Shown here: positions 1 through 10,949 of the stretch, piece after piece
Numbering within the stretch: the stretch's first letter is position 1
How the letters are laid out: each line of letters opens with the position of its first letter
From: Hemicentrotus pulcherrimus
Taxonomy: Eukaryota; Echinodermata; Echinoidea; Camarodonta; Strongylocentrotidae
Length of the DNA stretch: 64,000 nt
Assembly (NCBI GenBank): GCA_003118195.1
Contig: BEXV01000071.1
Location: 236,439-300,438 of the forward strand
Direction: 5' to 3'
Notes under the pieces: model-generated
The model's input: the letters and a program-made list of their open reading frames with translations, nothing else
Database searches by the model: none
What the model was told of the DNA's origin: nothing
Translations under genes and position numbers: made by a program

Positions 1-204
1 AGCTAGCTTCGTAAGAAACAATCTTTCATGTCCCTTCTTTTACTTTTTGGCAATTTGGTAAAGATTTAGATCTAAATGCAGTAATTTGTGCCAATACATT
101 GCAAAAGTAAAAGAAAGGGCCGTATCCAGCACGCCAAGTCGCCATTTGAATCCATTTCAATCAATTTCAATGTATATACTACTAGAAACTTCTAGCCAGA
201 GCAT

Positions 205-303
205 CGGTGCGCGATGGCTGCGCAGTCTAAGGCGCTGGCAGTGGAAGGCAGTTTATGTCTGGAGAGCCCAGGTTCGATCCTGCCAAAAGAATTTTTTTTT
301 TTT
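205..303 (+). repeat. tRNA-derived SINE head or tRNA pseudogene
   Basis: An RNA polymerase III-like unit. A box A-like stretch (TGGCTGCGCAGTCTAAGGC, from 215) is followed about 40 nt later by GGTTCGATCC at 271-280, which resembles box B, and then by a run of 11 T (about 292-303), a Pol III terminator. The head resembles class II (Leu/Ser-like) tRNAs, but no full cloverleaf is obvious. A SINE fragment is therefore more likely than a working tRNA gene. It lies in the intron before the exon at 477. Confidence 0.5.
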
Positions 304-320
304 GAATCTCAAAAGTCGGG

Positions 321-354
321 GTGCGTCTTATACACGGGTGCGTCTTATACACGG
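321..354. repeat. Two adjacent 17-bp direct repeats, possible transposon end
   Basis: GTGCGTCTTATACACGG occurs twice back to back (321-337 and 338-354), directly after the Pol III-like unit. Subterminal direct repeats of this kind are common at DNA-transposon ends. No partner end was found, so the assignment is tentative. Confidence 0.5.
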
Positions 355-476
355 AGATTTACGGTACAAACAATTATAGCATATTTGTAAATCAAAATCG
401 TTCTTGTTTGTGATATTGATACTCAAGCAGAAATATCTTTATTATAAACCTCTGTCTTCTTTATTTGATGATACAG

Positions 477-620
477 TGGACCACCCCAGCACCACAGCCA
501 GGAGATGGGCAACCGTGAGCCCATGTCTCCCCCATCCCAGCAGCTGATGACCTCTTCCTCCCTCAGGGTGTCGTCCAGTGATGGAATGGTGGGCACCACC
601 TCCATGGACCAAAACCTTGA
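477..620 (+). CDS. Penultimate coding exon of an unidentified gene (Gln/Ser/Pro/Met-rich)
   Basis: A 144-nt exon between a pyrimidine-rich tract ending in ACAG (AG at 475-476) and the donor GTAAGT at 621. One frame is open throughout: 1 nt completes a codon, then 47 codons, then 2 nt. The residues are low complexity, rich in Q, S, P and M (for example REPMSPPSQQLMTSSSLRVS and TTSMDQN), and look disordered. The phase-2 end joins in frame to the exon at 6329, giving Asp at the junction. Composition in this exon is clearly more GC-rich than the flanks. The style suits a disordered tail of a nuclear or regulatory protein, but I do not recognise the family. Upstream exons lie outside the window. 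Confidence 0.6.
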
Positions 621-1421
621 GTAAGTAGGCCCCCTCTCCATCCGTACTTCACAGGGTTTACATGTACAGTTCTGGAAAACCAGGACAAATCTTGGAAATT
701 TATATTTCCAGGACTGGAGGATTCACCAAAAAAATAAATTACTTGAGGAAAGACATCCCTTGGACAGTCTTTACAGGGCACATGCAGTCATGGAAAACCT
801 AAAAAAGTCTAGGAAATCCAAGAAAAACTGCAAAATAACCTAAGGAAGTAAGCCCTTTGCTAACCTTCACAAGATTTTCTGCAGTCATGGACAAAAAAAC
901 TAGAACTTTAAAAGCATATTTTCTAAATGGAAACTTACCAAAAGTGATGAAAACTTCATGATAATCATTATCAGTCAAGGAAACTCTTCTAATCATAATA
1001 CTAAATTGGCAAGTGGTGAGTCCATTATCTTAGTCAAGGTACCAGAGGTGTTGTAAATTCAAAATGAATGGACATTTTTTTTAGTTGCATGTTGAGAAGT
1101 CATGGAAAATTCAGAAAATTACAGTAATAAGTAAATATGCCCTGATACATGGACCATCGGCTTAGGTTTAAAACAAATTTTGTTATGTGTTTCTGTAGAA
1201 AATACAAATGATGCATTATAGCTGCAAGAATGTGTAGGGAAATATAGAGAATCAATTTAGGAAACTACAAAGATATTAGAAAAAAAGTTTTTATATTGTA
1301 TATTTCTTTGTGTGATGGAGCCAAAAGATATTTTTCTATAAGAAACTGAATTTAGTTATGTACAAGCATATTCAGACAAAATTTTATACACATCTATTTA
1401 TCATACGATGTAATTGTTTTG

Positions 1422-1448
1422 ATATATATATATATATATATATATATT
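1422..1448. repeat. TA dinucleotide repeat
   Basis: Uninterrupted alternating TA of about 13 units in the intron. Confidence 0.95.
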
Positions 1449-4343
1449 TATTTTCAATAGCTAATAATGCTAGTATGTATAGGTTAGATTTTGATTGAGG
1501 AGGCTTTTGCAAAAGTATTGAATTAGTAATTGCCTGTCTACATTTTTATATTATGATCTATTTTGAATCAAGAAACTGAAATAAGTATAATAACTATTCT
1601 CACCATTCTTGCCTTTGTGGCTTTAAAATTAATTGTGCTTTGTGCAATGTTGTTTGTATGGTACACCAAATAATATTATATGCATAGCAATCTAAAGATA
1701 TGGTGTTTAAACACCTTGCTTGCCAAACTGTCTGAAATATCTACAGAAAATCAATTTTTGATTTCTTTGCCAAGTTCTTGCACTTACATTCCTTAAAATA
1801 CCAAGGTAGAATACTTGAAATTAAGAATATATTTCCATGTTATGAACATATGTGTCTGTAATGTGAAAATTTGCAGATAAAGGAATGTGATTACATTCAA
1901 ATTTATCTTTCAAAAAACTGCTATTGAATAATGCATTTAAGATAGCAATCGTGTCATTGCCTAGCTTCACCAAACAAACATAATGCAAATAGATCATTAT
2001 ATTTTATACTTCTTTCGTCTGTAAGGTTTCTCTGATTATGTTACACAGTGTCTTTGATATTTGATATTAATCATGTTATGTCTGAAAGGGGGGAATATTG
2101 TTTTGTTTGTACATGTACAACTTGTGGTCACTCTGTTGTGCATGTACTGTAAAGATGATGTGGAATTGTCTTTGAAAAGCTTGTTTCAAAAAAGCATGTT
2201 TATTCCTTTGATTGAGCTTATGAACAAGAATGCTTTCTTTTAGAAGTTACATTCATGAAAACCTTTAAAAAAATATATATGTAAGTGCTATGTGACATGT
2301 ATTTTAAAAAAATGTATATAAAATACATGTTTAGATCAAATTTCAGTCCTTCATCAGGAATGATCAACATTCTTCACAATATTTGAATTTTATCTATATG
2401 ATTGATGTTAAAGTGATATATTACCCCTGATTTTGAAAGCTTTACATCTTTCTTGGCTTCTTGCTGAGCTGATGAAATTGAACATTGTTGTTGCAAGAAG
2501 TAAATACAAAATATTTTCTTTTATAACATTTATTTTCAGAATGATCTTGAAAATGTTGTTGATATAGGATTTCAGATACCAATATAGATTATTGATGAAA
2601 AAACTTTTCATCATCATTGTAATGACTTGGTGATTTTTTTTTTTATACATGCAAATAATTCCACTTCCTCTTGAAATTGTGTACATTCGTTTTGTCATTC
2701 TGTTCGTCTGTTTGTATGTGCTTAATATATGTTCTTAGATATCAAGAAAACTTTATTTATTTTGGCAAAATGAAAATAGAGGGATTATAAATCTGATTTG
2801 ATAAAGTGCTGTAATCAATTATTTGATGATTTTCATGTTTCGTTGTAGACATGATGAGATCTTTTTGAAGATATATATAAGAATTATACAAGAGATTATT
2901 ATATCAATTGTTATTTTTCTTTTTTTCTGAAAGGTTTGCTAAGAGAAAGAAGACATAGAGAAAAAAAATGGTGTTTCATTTATAGCAGTTGTACAAGAGT
3001 GATGGCTCATATGCTTAGCATATAAATATATACGGTATATATAAGAAAAACTTGATCATTGATTACCAACATACAATTTGTTAAAAAAAATATTGATTGA
3101 TCTGATGGATTCACAAAAGGGATACTTTTGCAAAGGGGCCGAAAAGGTTCTTCTATTCTAGAGGTAAAAAATAATATTATCTTATATCAAATTTTTAAGT
3201 GATAGATGCTGCTAAGTGCCATTACATATTCAAAGATCTTGAAATAATATTAATATATTCACAAACTCTGTGTATGTATTCAGTAGTGTGATGTCATTTT
3301 GCTTTGACACTTACTTAAATAAGCTAGTTCATAGATGCAGTCTGAGCATGAGCAGATAAAGGCCATTGCAGACCAAATTGTGAAATACACGGAGGCAAAA
3401 TACTGGATACGTGCTCATGAAAGTTATGTAATCATTATTTATTTATGCACAAGCAGTACACTCCATGATGCAGGTGGAAGTATTCTATGAAAAGGGGAAA
3501 CAAAGGCTTTTCATGTAGCACCTCCTTCGCTGTAGGAGTGATTATTTCTAAATGTACAAAGTTGGACCTCTTAATATTGTGAAGATCTTTGGATATTCGG
3601 GGTGATTTGGGACATTTGCTAAACGCGAACTGGTCTATAGAGATAAAATATGTAGTAATCAATGAATATAAAAAAATAACCACAAAACATTTGGTTCAGT
3701 AGTGATATTGTTCTGCTTGTGTTGTTTGTCAAGTTCCTCATCCTTCGTCTTATGAATAATGTATTATTCAAGTAACATATGTTCTTTAAAAAAAAAAAAT
3801 TTTTAGTAAGAGTATTATGGTAGACCAAGTTTAGACTAAATTTACAAGATCATCATTCCTACTGGTATATCAAATTTCTAAGGTTATTTAAAATTCAGTA
3901 CCCATCTTTTTTTCTTCTTTTTGTTTTCTTTTTTAGGGGGGGGGGGAGACTGAACAGTATTCAATAATAGTAACTGATAACCTGCTCCTTTCTTAAAATG
4001 AATTTTGTATGGCCTTTGATATCTTTTTTATTTTATTTGTATGTGCCTTTGATATCTTGCGTAAGGCTATGAATGCTTATTTAATTTTTGTGTTTTTGTG
4101 CAAGTATTAAACTGTTTTCAAGACAACTATTTCAGAGCGTGTTCTGTTTTGAACTTGTACCTTCATTGTCGCAACATTTATTTGGTTATTAATTCTTTAT
4201 TTAATCTATTTAGAATTAGATTTATTTGGCTTCTAAAAGAAAAAGTTTTTTTGGAATATTTCCTGTCTTATTGGTGTGTTTTAGTTCAAATCTCCCATTT
4301 TCTATAATGTATTAATGAATGACTTTCTTAAAAGGTCATTTAA

Positions 4344-4520
4344 NNNNNNNNNNNNNNNNNNNNNNNNNNNNNNNNNNNNNNNNNNNNNNNNNNNNNNNNN
4401 NNNNNNNNNNNNNNNNNNNNNNNNNNNNNNNNNNNNNNNNNNNNNNNNNNNNNNNNNNNNNNNNNNNNNNNNNNNNNNNNNNNNNNNNNNNNNNNNNNNN
4501 NNNNNNNNNNNNNNNNNNNN
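4344..4520. other. Assembly gap (N run)
   Basis: 177 unspecified bases. Any open frame across it is meaningless. Confidence 1.
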
Positions 4521-4834
4521 TTTTTATCATCATGTATTAGTAAAAACATATTCTTTCACATGATTGGTAATGAGAGCTTCCATTTCATTTTTTGAAATTG
4601 GGGCGTTTCCAATACTGGTCTTTACCTTTAATGAGCATTCAATTTGGGAATTTTTGTATTATTAGAGCGGGTTGCATCCAGACTATGATCTTTGAAGCTT
4701 TCTATTTAACGTACATGTTGTACATATACTACTTAATACATGTACGTGATTAGTTAAAAACTTTTATGAAAGCAGAATTTCTTGTCCTTAACCTTCTCTG
4801 AAGTCTTTTTGTCTGCAGTGTTTTCAGTAAGCTC

Positions 4835-4879
4835 TGACCTTTGACCAAGAGGTGACCTGTGATCTCTAGCTAGAGGTCA
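4835..4879. promoter_or_regulatory. Cluster of nuclear-receptor-like half-sites
   Basis: TGACCTTTGACC at 4835-4846 is the reverse complement of GGTCAAAGGTCA, a DR1-type pair as bound by HNF4/RXR-class receptors. GTGACCT follows at 4852-4858 and AGGTCA at 4874-4879. They sit at the edge of a GC-richer block inside the intron. Between them is the palindrome CTCTAGCTAGAG, and a related TCTAGCTAGA recurs near 5185. Motif match only; regulatory function is inferred. Confidence 0.3.
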
Positions 4880-5337
4880 ATCACCGCTCATTGACTGAGG
4901 CGATTTGAAGGACTTTAAAGATGAATGGAGTGTGCACCATATCACATTTTCATAGCCTTCAGTCAACATCGACCTCGAAACGACCCAGATTAAATTTTTG
5001 CAAGTCTATTTCGTATAGTCATCTACGACTGTTTGCACAACTCCAAAAAGCAGCTGTCCAAACCGTGTCTTGACCAAAGGGCTTGGGAGGAAACTTTTTG
5101 GAAGAATCTTGCTGAAGCAGAAAGCGATCAGCAAGTTAACTCAGGGAGCGGAACGGATTCCCCCTTCTGGAGACTGGTGACTTCTAGCTAGAGATTCTCA
5201 GTGACCGATCAACTGGACGAAGGTCAGTGATTACTGCCCAACTCACCGGAGCATGTTATTCTTGGTGAGTTCGGGGGTCATATAGGGGCTCGTCCTACCA
5301 ATGCTTATGCTGAGGGGTTTGTGTACGGAAGAAGGGC

Positions 5338-5358
5338 ACAACACACACACACACACAC
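5338..5358. repeat. CA dinucleotide repeat
   Basis: About ten uninterrupted AC units. Confidence 0.95.
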
Positions 5359-5776
5359 TGGGAGAAACCGGTCTGCAAGAAGGCCTCTGAGGACAGGGAC
5401 TGTTTTTCCTAGCTACCCATAGTCTGTTGTGTCCTTTTTCCTTATATATGATGCGTAAAAAATGTAATGAAAAGAAATATAGCCCCTTCTGCCTAGCTTT
5501 GCTAAAGCCCCTTTTGTGTTTTCATTGCTTATTCATTTATTTATTTATTTATTTTTTGATTTACGAAATCATACTGACCGTTGTTAAATCTTTTTCCTCT
5601 TTAGAATAAAAAAAGGACAAAATATAGGTTACTGTATGTAGAGTGTTAAGAGAAAATCTTGAAATTCACATATCCATGCCCACATTCAGACTCTATGTAT
5701 CCTCCCCTGTGGTTAATCAAGAATTCATGTCTTGTTTTCATGTCAATAACATTAATCTTTGTCAATAATTTATGTT

Positions 5777-5850
5777 TATATTGTCTGTTTGGAGCCAGAA
5801 GGGTACCTAACACACAGTTAATGCCCTTCTGGCTCTAAACGGATGATATA
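5777..5850 (+). ncRNA. Candidate pre-miRNA-like hairpin in the intron
   Basis: Arms 5777-5803 and 5824-5850 pair over 27 consecutive positions with no bulge, enclosing a 20-nt loop (5804-5823). 23 pairs are Watson-Crick and the other four are all G-U wobbles on the plus strand, which is also the sense strand of the host intron. Stem and loop size suit a microRNA precursor. A related, less perfect hairpin lies at 31029-31096, so a dispersed palindromic element is the main alternative. I do not recognise a known mature miRNA. Confidence 0.35.
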
Positions 5851-6181
5851 CAAAGCTAATAAGTAACACTTTCTGTCTCATTTTATTCTCCTGTGATACA
5901 TTACCATGCATCACACAATAAATTTCCTTCTGTTTCTTTGTCGGTATTGTACACTTGTGTAAACATAAAACATGTACCTGTAATTTTTATTTGTGCCTTG
6001 AGGTTTACAGGACAGAAATCAATTTCATACATCCCAGAGAATGTTGGAAATGTACATTACCATCACCACCACCACAAAACAAAAATTTTGAAAACGGGAG
6101 GCAAATTTTATATTTTAGTTAACCAATTAAAAATACATTTTTCCAAAGCTTTTTTGGTTGTAAGGATTTGATTTTCTGTAT

Positions 6182-6185
<4 letters not shown>

Positions 6186-6222
<37 letters not shown>
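6186..6222. repeat. AT dinucleotide repeat
   Basis: About 18 alternating AT units, about 100 bp before the last exon of the first gene. Confidence 0.95.
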
Positions 6223-6224
<2 letters not shown>

Positions 6225-6328
6225 CCCACATCATAGTTACTATCTTGGAATGAACAGGAAAAAAATATATGTTCTCTCTATGTCTTTTTCTTTTCCTCTC
6301 CTTATTTATCGTTGCTCTTGTTGTGAAG

Positions 6329-6422
6329 TCCCCTGGAGGAACTACCCATCTTGGAAGACTACGACGACCCACAAGCCGGTATCATGGAGGATCTTCTTCG
6401 GTGGAGCGCAAGCACATCATAG
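6329..6422 (+). CDS. Last coding exon of the first gene, acidic C-terminus
   Basis: Follows a long pyrimidine tract ending in TTGTGAAG. Joined in phase to the exon ending at 620, it reads Asp, then 30 codons to TAG at 6420-6422. The peptide is acidic and leucine-bearing (PLEELPILEDYDDP, then GIMEDLLRWSASTS), the kind of short amphipathic acidic tail found in activation or docking motifs. Phase agreement and absence of stops support this frame. The two other frames stay open further (past 6540), so an indel or alternative acceptor giving a longer tail cannot be excluded. Protein family not identified. Confidence 0.55.
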
Positions 6423-9400
6423 ACTGGAGCCCCACCAACCCCGCCCGCAGAAAGAAGGGGCGAAGCGAGGAGACGGTGATGCTAGAGAGAGTGGTGACAG
6501 TGCTGATGGTGGTGGTGGTGGTGTCAGTATTAGTGCAAGGAAAGACACGTGACACATCCCGAGCCAATGCCGTTCCCATGATAAAGAACTTTATAAGAGA
6601 AAGATAATGACTGCTCGAGCAGAGGATTAATGACTCTAGTCAAGGATGGCTCTTGTCCAACTTGCATCCGAATCCTGATGTCATTTTCATTCATGGGATA
6701 GTGTTGGTTCTTGTTAGATTGTAAATAGATAATCAGTATACTTAGTCTACACTTGTGTGATGAAATGCATGCATGAATTAAAATGTGTACATATGAAAAA
6801 TGTTAATCACTAATGACTGCAAAATGGTAATGTTAAAGGCTTATAAAAGATGACAAAAGTGTTATGTGAACATATATTTTGATATTTTGTGATTTAGCAA
6901 GCTTCTAATCTTGCAAATGTGGTTGTATTATTAGTACTACAAGGAGATTGAAACAGCATTCAACTGTTGGCATCTTTGGAAAAATGAGGGGGTGGGTTTG
7001 TTGAGCAGGAAGGTGCAAATATAAATATATTTTAGCATTAGGGTTTAATTGGAAGATAAAAACTTGATCTGTTTTCAAAATATACATGTAATACATCATT
7101 AAGATTGGCAGTTATACTAGTACAAGCTGCTTTATATGTATTGTAATGTCAGTGTTATGACCTAGCCATTAACATTTTAGAAAAGGGAGGAAGATACAAA
7201 TTTGTTTATGATTCAACTTGTGATGTAAAGCACACAAAAGTGGGTGTCTCAATCACAATGGATTTAATGACTTGATTTAATTTTTGATCATATCAATATC
7301 ACTTTGACCTCACCTCACCTAATTCATATCTCGCACTAAAAGTTGAATTGTAATGTACAGTGATGGAAAAGTTCAGGCGATAATAGAATCTCTTAGTTTG
7401 AATTTTTGTTTTGTTTGTGATATTTTTTTTTATCGTAAAAATTAATTGTCATTGTCATTTTTTGTTGTTTAATTCATAATTCTTTAATTTCTATTTGAAA
7501 ATTTTGACCAACTTTATTAATAATAATAATCACTTGATGAATGATCACATTGTAAACTAATTTGAGTGGAATATATAATCTTTAGATTGACCAAATTGTT
7601 TGTTTTTTGTGGCTATTTTTGATCTTGTACGTTGTACATGGGCAAGTAAGATTAATTTATTCATTTTTCATCCTAAATCAGTATTCATTGTATGAAACAT
7701 GTAGCCTTTGATGATGTTGGTGCAGTCTTCAAACCTCTGTCAAGTCTACTAATATAAATATTTTCAGCTTTTCAGCTTTTGTTGTTCTAAATATCACAGG
7801 GTAAATTTGATATCCAGTTTAAATCAGAGATAAAAATGAGAAATTTAACATTTATGCAACCTGGTGATATTGTTGGATTTCAGTCAAAATCGAATAGTGG
7901 AATGATTTTTGGAATCAGTGGGTCAAGTCTAGCAAACAGTTTTGAATTTCACTTAGGGGATTAATACAACATTAATAAAAAGGTGATTGGAAATTATAAC
8001 TTACAAATTATAGCATTGCCTATCTAAATATAAAACTGCAATTAAAAACAAAGAAAAACCAATTCGAATTCTGTCCATCATTTATATATTTGTTGAAACA
8101 TTAAGCTGGCCTAAAAGCTTTGAAAATGTTCACCATCTTGCTAACCTTGCAGCTTTATATTTGGAAAAAATATGGAGTACTTGCACTAGGAAATACGCAG
8201 AAAGTATATTGTATAACATATTTTCATATACATGTATGTTCATTAAATACTGAATCATAGTTCTTTTTCCAAAGTGTTGTGCCAATTTTTCTGAAAATGT
8301 TTAGACTCTGACTATTGTTTGACTTCCATGAGGGTTGTCCCTTATCTTCATTTGTCTCCTTTTTTCTACTTTTTATTGGTACTAAGTAAGCACAATTTGC
8401 AGCTGTAATAGATGGGCCTTCTTTATTTTTGTTGGCTATATTGACTTTTAAGATAGCATTGAGTTCTGGTCATGCAATTACATTATGAAGAAACTGTCTG
8501 AAATTTCTGAACACAATTTGAAAATGCTGACTATGCACTTTTTAGATTTTAAAATCACAAAAAAAAAGAAAAGAAATTGACTTAGCCAGGCTGCAAGCCA
8601 CGTGCATCATACACAGAAAAGTATTACACACACATGTGGTGTGAAAGTTGGGTCCAAACTTTTCAGTTATTGTTATATGTGTCAAAAATGAGGACTTTTC
8701 AGAGCAAAGAACACTCCTTTACAAGGAACATCTCTTTTGTGATATTCTTCCAAACTAACATGGTAAAAAGAACCAGATCCTTCTCTGTAATGTTACATGT
8801 TCAACTTTTGTTACTCAGAATCTGAACAATTACATATGTACATGTAGTTAGAGGAAGAAAGCACTTAGTGACCTTATTTAAAATTGACCTGATATGAAAT
8901 TCAGATTAGTCCTTTTTGTATTGCCATGTGATCATGAGATAATAATGATATTGCTGCCACAGCCAATTCCCCAAATTGAATTCTAAAGTTGCCAGTGTAA
9001 GATATTCATCGTAGGGCATTTGTTTGTCAGAAAATGTACTATATCTGTATACCTCATTTTGAATCTGCGTCAGGTATATTTTTGTATGGTTCATTTACAG
9101 GTGAAAACCCCCAACAATGAAAAATTGGTTGAAAGACATATAAATGTAAGTTTAATGGAGATAATTCAACTTGATAAAAAACATTTGTGAGGCTTTGCAC
9201 AGACTGCGAGCAGAACCATTTTTTGCGGAGCTGTGTAGCAATAAAATCCTAGAAGTCAACACTGATGACATGAAGCGATTGAAATAGCTTTTTACCCGAC
9301 ATGATGACTATTGCAAGCTAGATTAAGGAGGGTGTGCTCTATTCGCATTCATATTCATTTCATGAGTGAATATGGATAATGAATTCCTTCTCCATAAAAC

Positions 9401-10949
9401 TTATCTCATAATTTGCTATCATGTCACGTCATGTTGATTACAGAAAGGCATTTGAACCATATCATAAAGTGTCAGAATATTTTTATAGAAACTTAGAATG
9501 GTGCTGTCCTCCACATTGATAGAATCTAACCTTTTGAAAAGAATACAGTCCAAGCATAGACAAATTAAATTCTCTTATACTGGCGATTGAATAATGAATG
9601 TTATCAGCTTCCTTCAGGCTCCTGCATATTCTGGGGTTCTGCTTGTATTAAATGAAAGGCAAGTGGGGATGAAAAAAGTTAGCTGTATGCAACAAAGGTG
9701 CTAGGCATACTGGTGTATCTGGGTGTTATAGGTTACAAAACGGTGTACTAAAGTATGCTCTATTATGCTTTCAAATTACGGTAAAACGTGGTTTACTGCA
9801 GCGTATGTGAACAAGCCTTTAGACATCCCCAGGTGTAAGAAGTCTTCTATAACTTATATATCACATCACAACGTGCTGTGAACAGATGGATATAAAAGAG
9901 AAGTATTGAGGATAGTGTACATTATGAGAGTATGTTGCCTTTTGTTGTCCAATCCGTCAACATTTTATTGTATTCATGTTGCAGTCCCATTTCATCCTTT
10001 ATATCTTCAATATGAAGAGGGAATAGGTATATTGGATTTTTTTTTCTTTTTCATTTTGGAATTCGAGCCATGCAAGATTTGTTTCACTCATTTAGAAATA
10101 TCTCTCTAGGTTTTAAATGAGAGTTTGAGTCAAATTTGTGATTGTTACTTTCTCTCCACATTGAGAAAGGATTATGACTACCGAAAACATCTGTTGCTTG
10201 TGAAGCACATTTTATTTCTGAAGTGAGGAGTTGAGGCACTTTGTTTATTTTTTTTGTATGAAGTAAAAAAAAAAAAATCATGTATTGTGTGATGGACTTG
10301 TACTAAAATCTAACATTATGAACAATCAATGATATTGTATCCAAGTAGAGATAAAATTGTATGAATAGTTAATGTAAGTGTAGTGTATTGCTTAGCAAAT
10401 GTATCATGCTATTTTATACAATCAAATGGAAAGTATTACTTGTGGCATATTAAGCCGACAGACTGCTGTTTATTTGGCTTCAAATGTATGTATCAATACT
10501 AAAATGTAGGTCTTTTAGCAAAATAAAACATGAAGACTTGCAGCATAGTTAAATCTCTTAGTGTGTCATTTTGAGTTGTGTCCTCTTTGATATACAGTCA
10601 AAAGTTTTGTGATGGTGATGTGTCATAGTTTTTGGATTGAAATCAATTTCTAAAATTTACTTTCATAAATTCATATCATGTTTTAAAAAGCTTTAACATT
10701 TCATGATTGATACTAACTCATGACTCAAACTGGTCTCTGTAATTTCATTTATAAGAACCCAGAGAGAATCTACAAGCATGCTTTTCTTATTGACGGGCCT
10801 ACTCTTATTTTCAAATATAATCATGATTAATTTGGAGTACTATGAATTTGCCATAGGCTGTTACCTTTTGCTTAGTCAAGGCAATGAAAATGTTATAATT
10901 ATAACAGCAATTGAAATGCCATTTTATATCAATTTAGATAATATTGTTT
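6423..10949 (+). other. Probable 3'UTR of the first gene, then intergenic DNA
   Basis: No coding exon seen. A TGG repeat lies at about 6504-6524. Poly(A)-signal-like hexamers occur at 6777-6782 (ATTAAA), 9240-9245 and 10522-10527 (AATAAA). Long AT-rich 3'UTRs are usual in such genomes, so where the transcript ends cannot be decided from sequence. The rest is plain AT-rich sequence. Confidence 0.4.

Larger units (their letters stand above)
621..6328 (+). other. Long intron of the first gene (5.7 kb)
   Basis: Bounded by GTAAGT at 621 and a pyrimidine-rich acceptor ending GTGAAG at 6328. Mostly AT-rich sequence without other convincing exons. It contains a TA run (1422-1448), an assembly gap (4344-4520), a more GC-rich 600-bp block (about 4800-5410) with nuclear-receptor-like half-sites, a CA run and the hairpin at 5777-5850. 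A 51-codon ORF at 3335-3490 has no usable donor at its end and is not called. Confidence 0.55.

Noticed and set aside
3335..3490. 51-codon frame MQSEHEQIKAIADQIV... as a possible cassette exon
   Set aside because: There is a weak AG before it but no usable donor after the plausible part, and no recognisable domain.
6250..6607. Alternative frames ending in GGGGG- or VVVVV-containing peptides over the last exon of the first gene
   Set aside because: They read through a TGG repeat and do not match the phase of the upstream exon. Kept only as a caveat.
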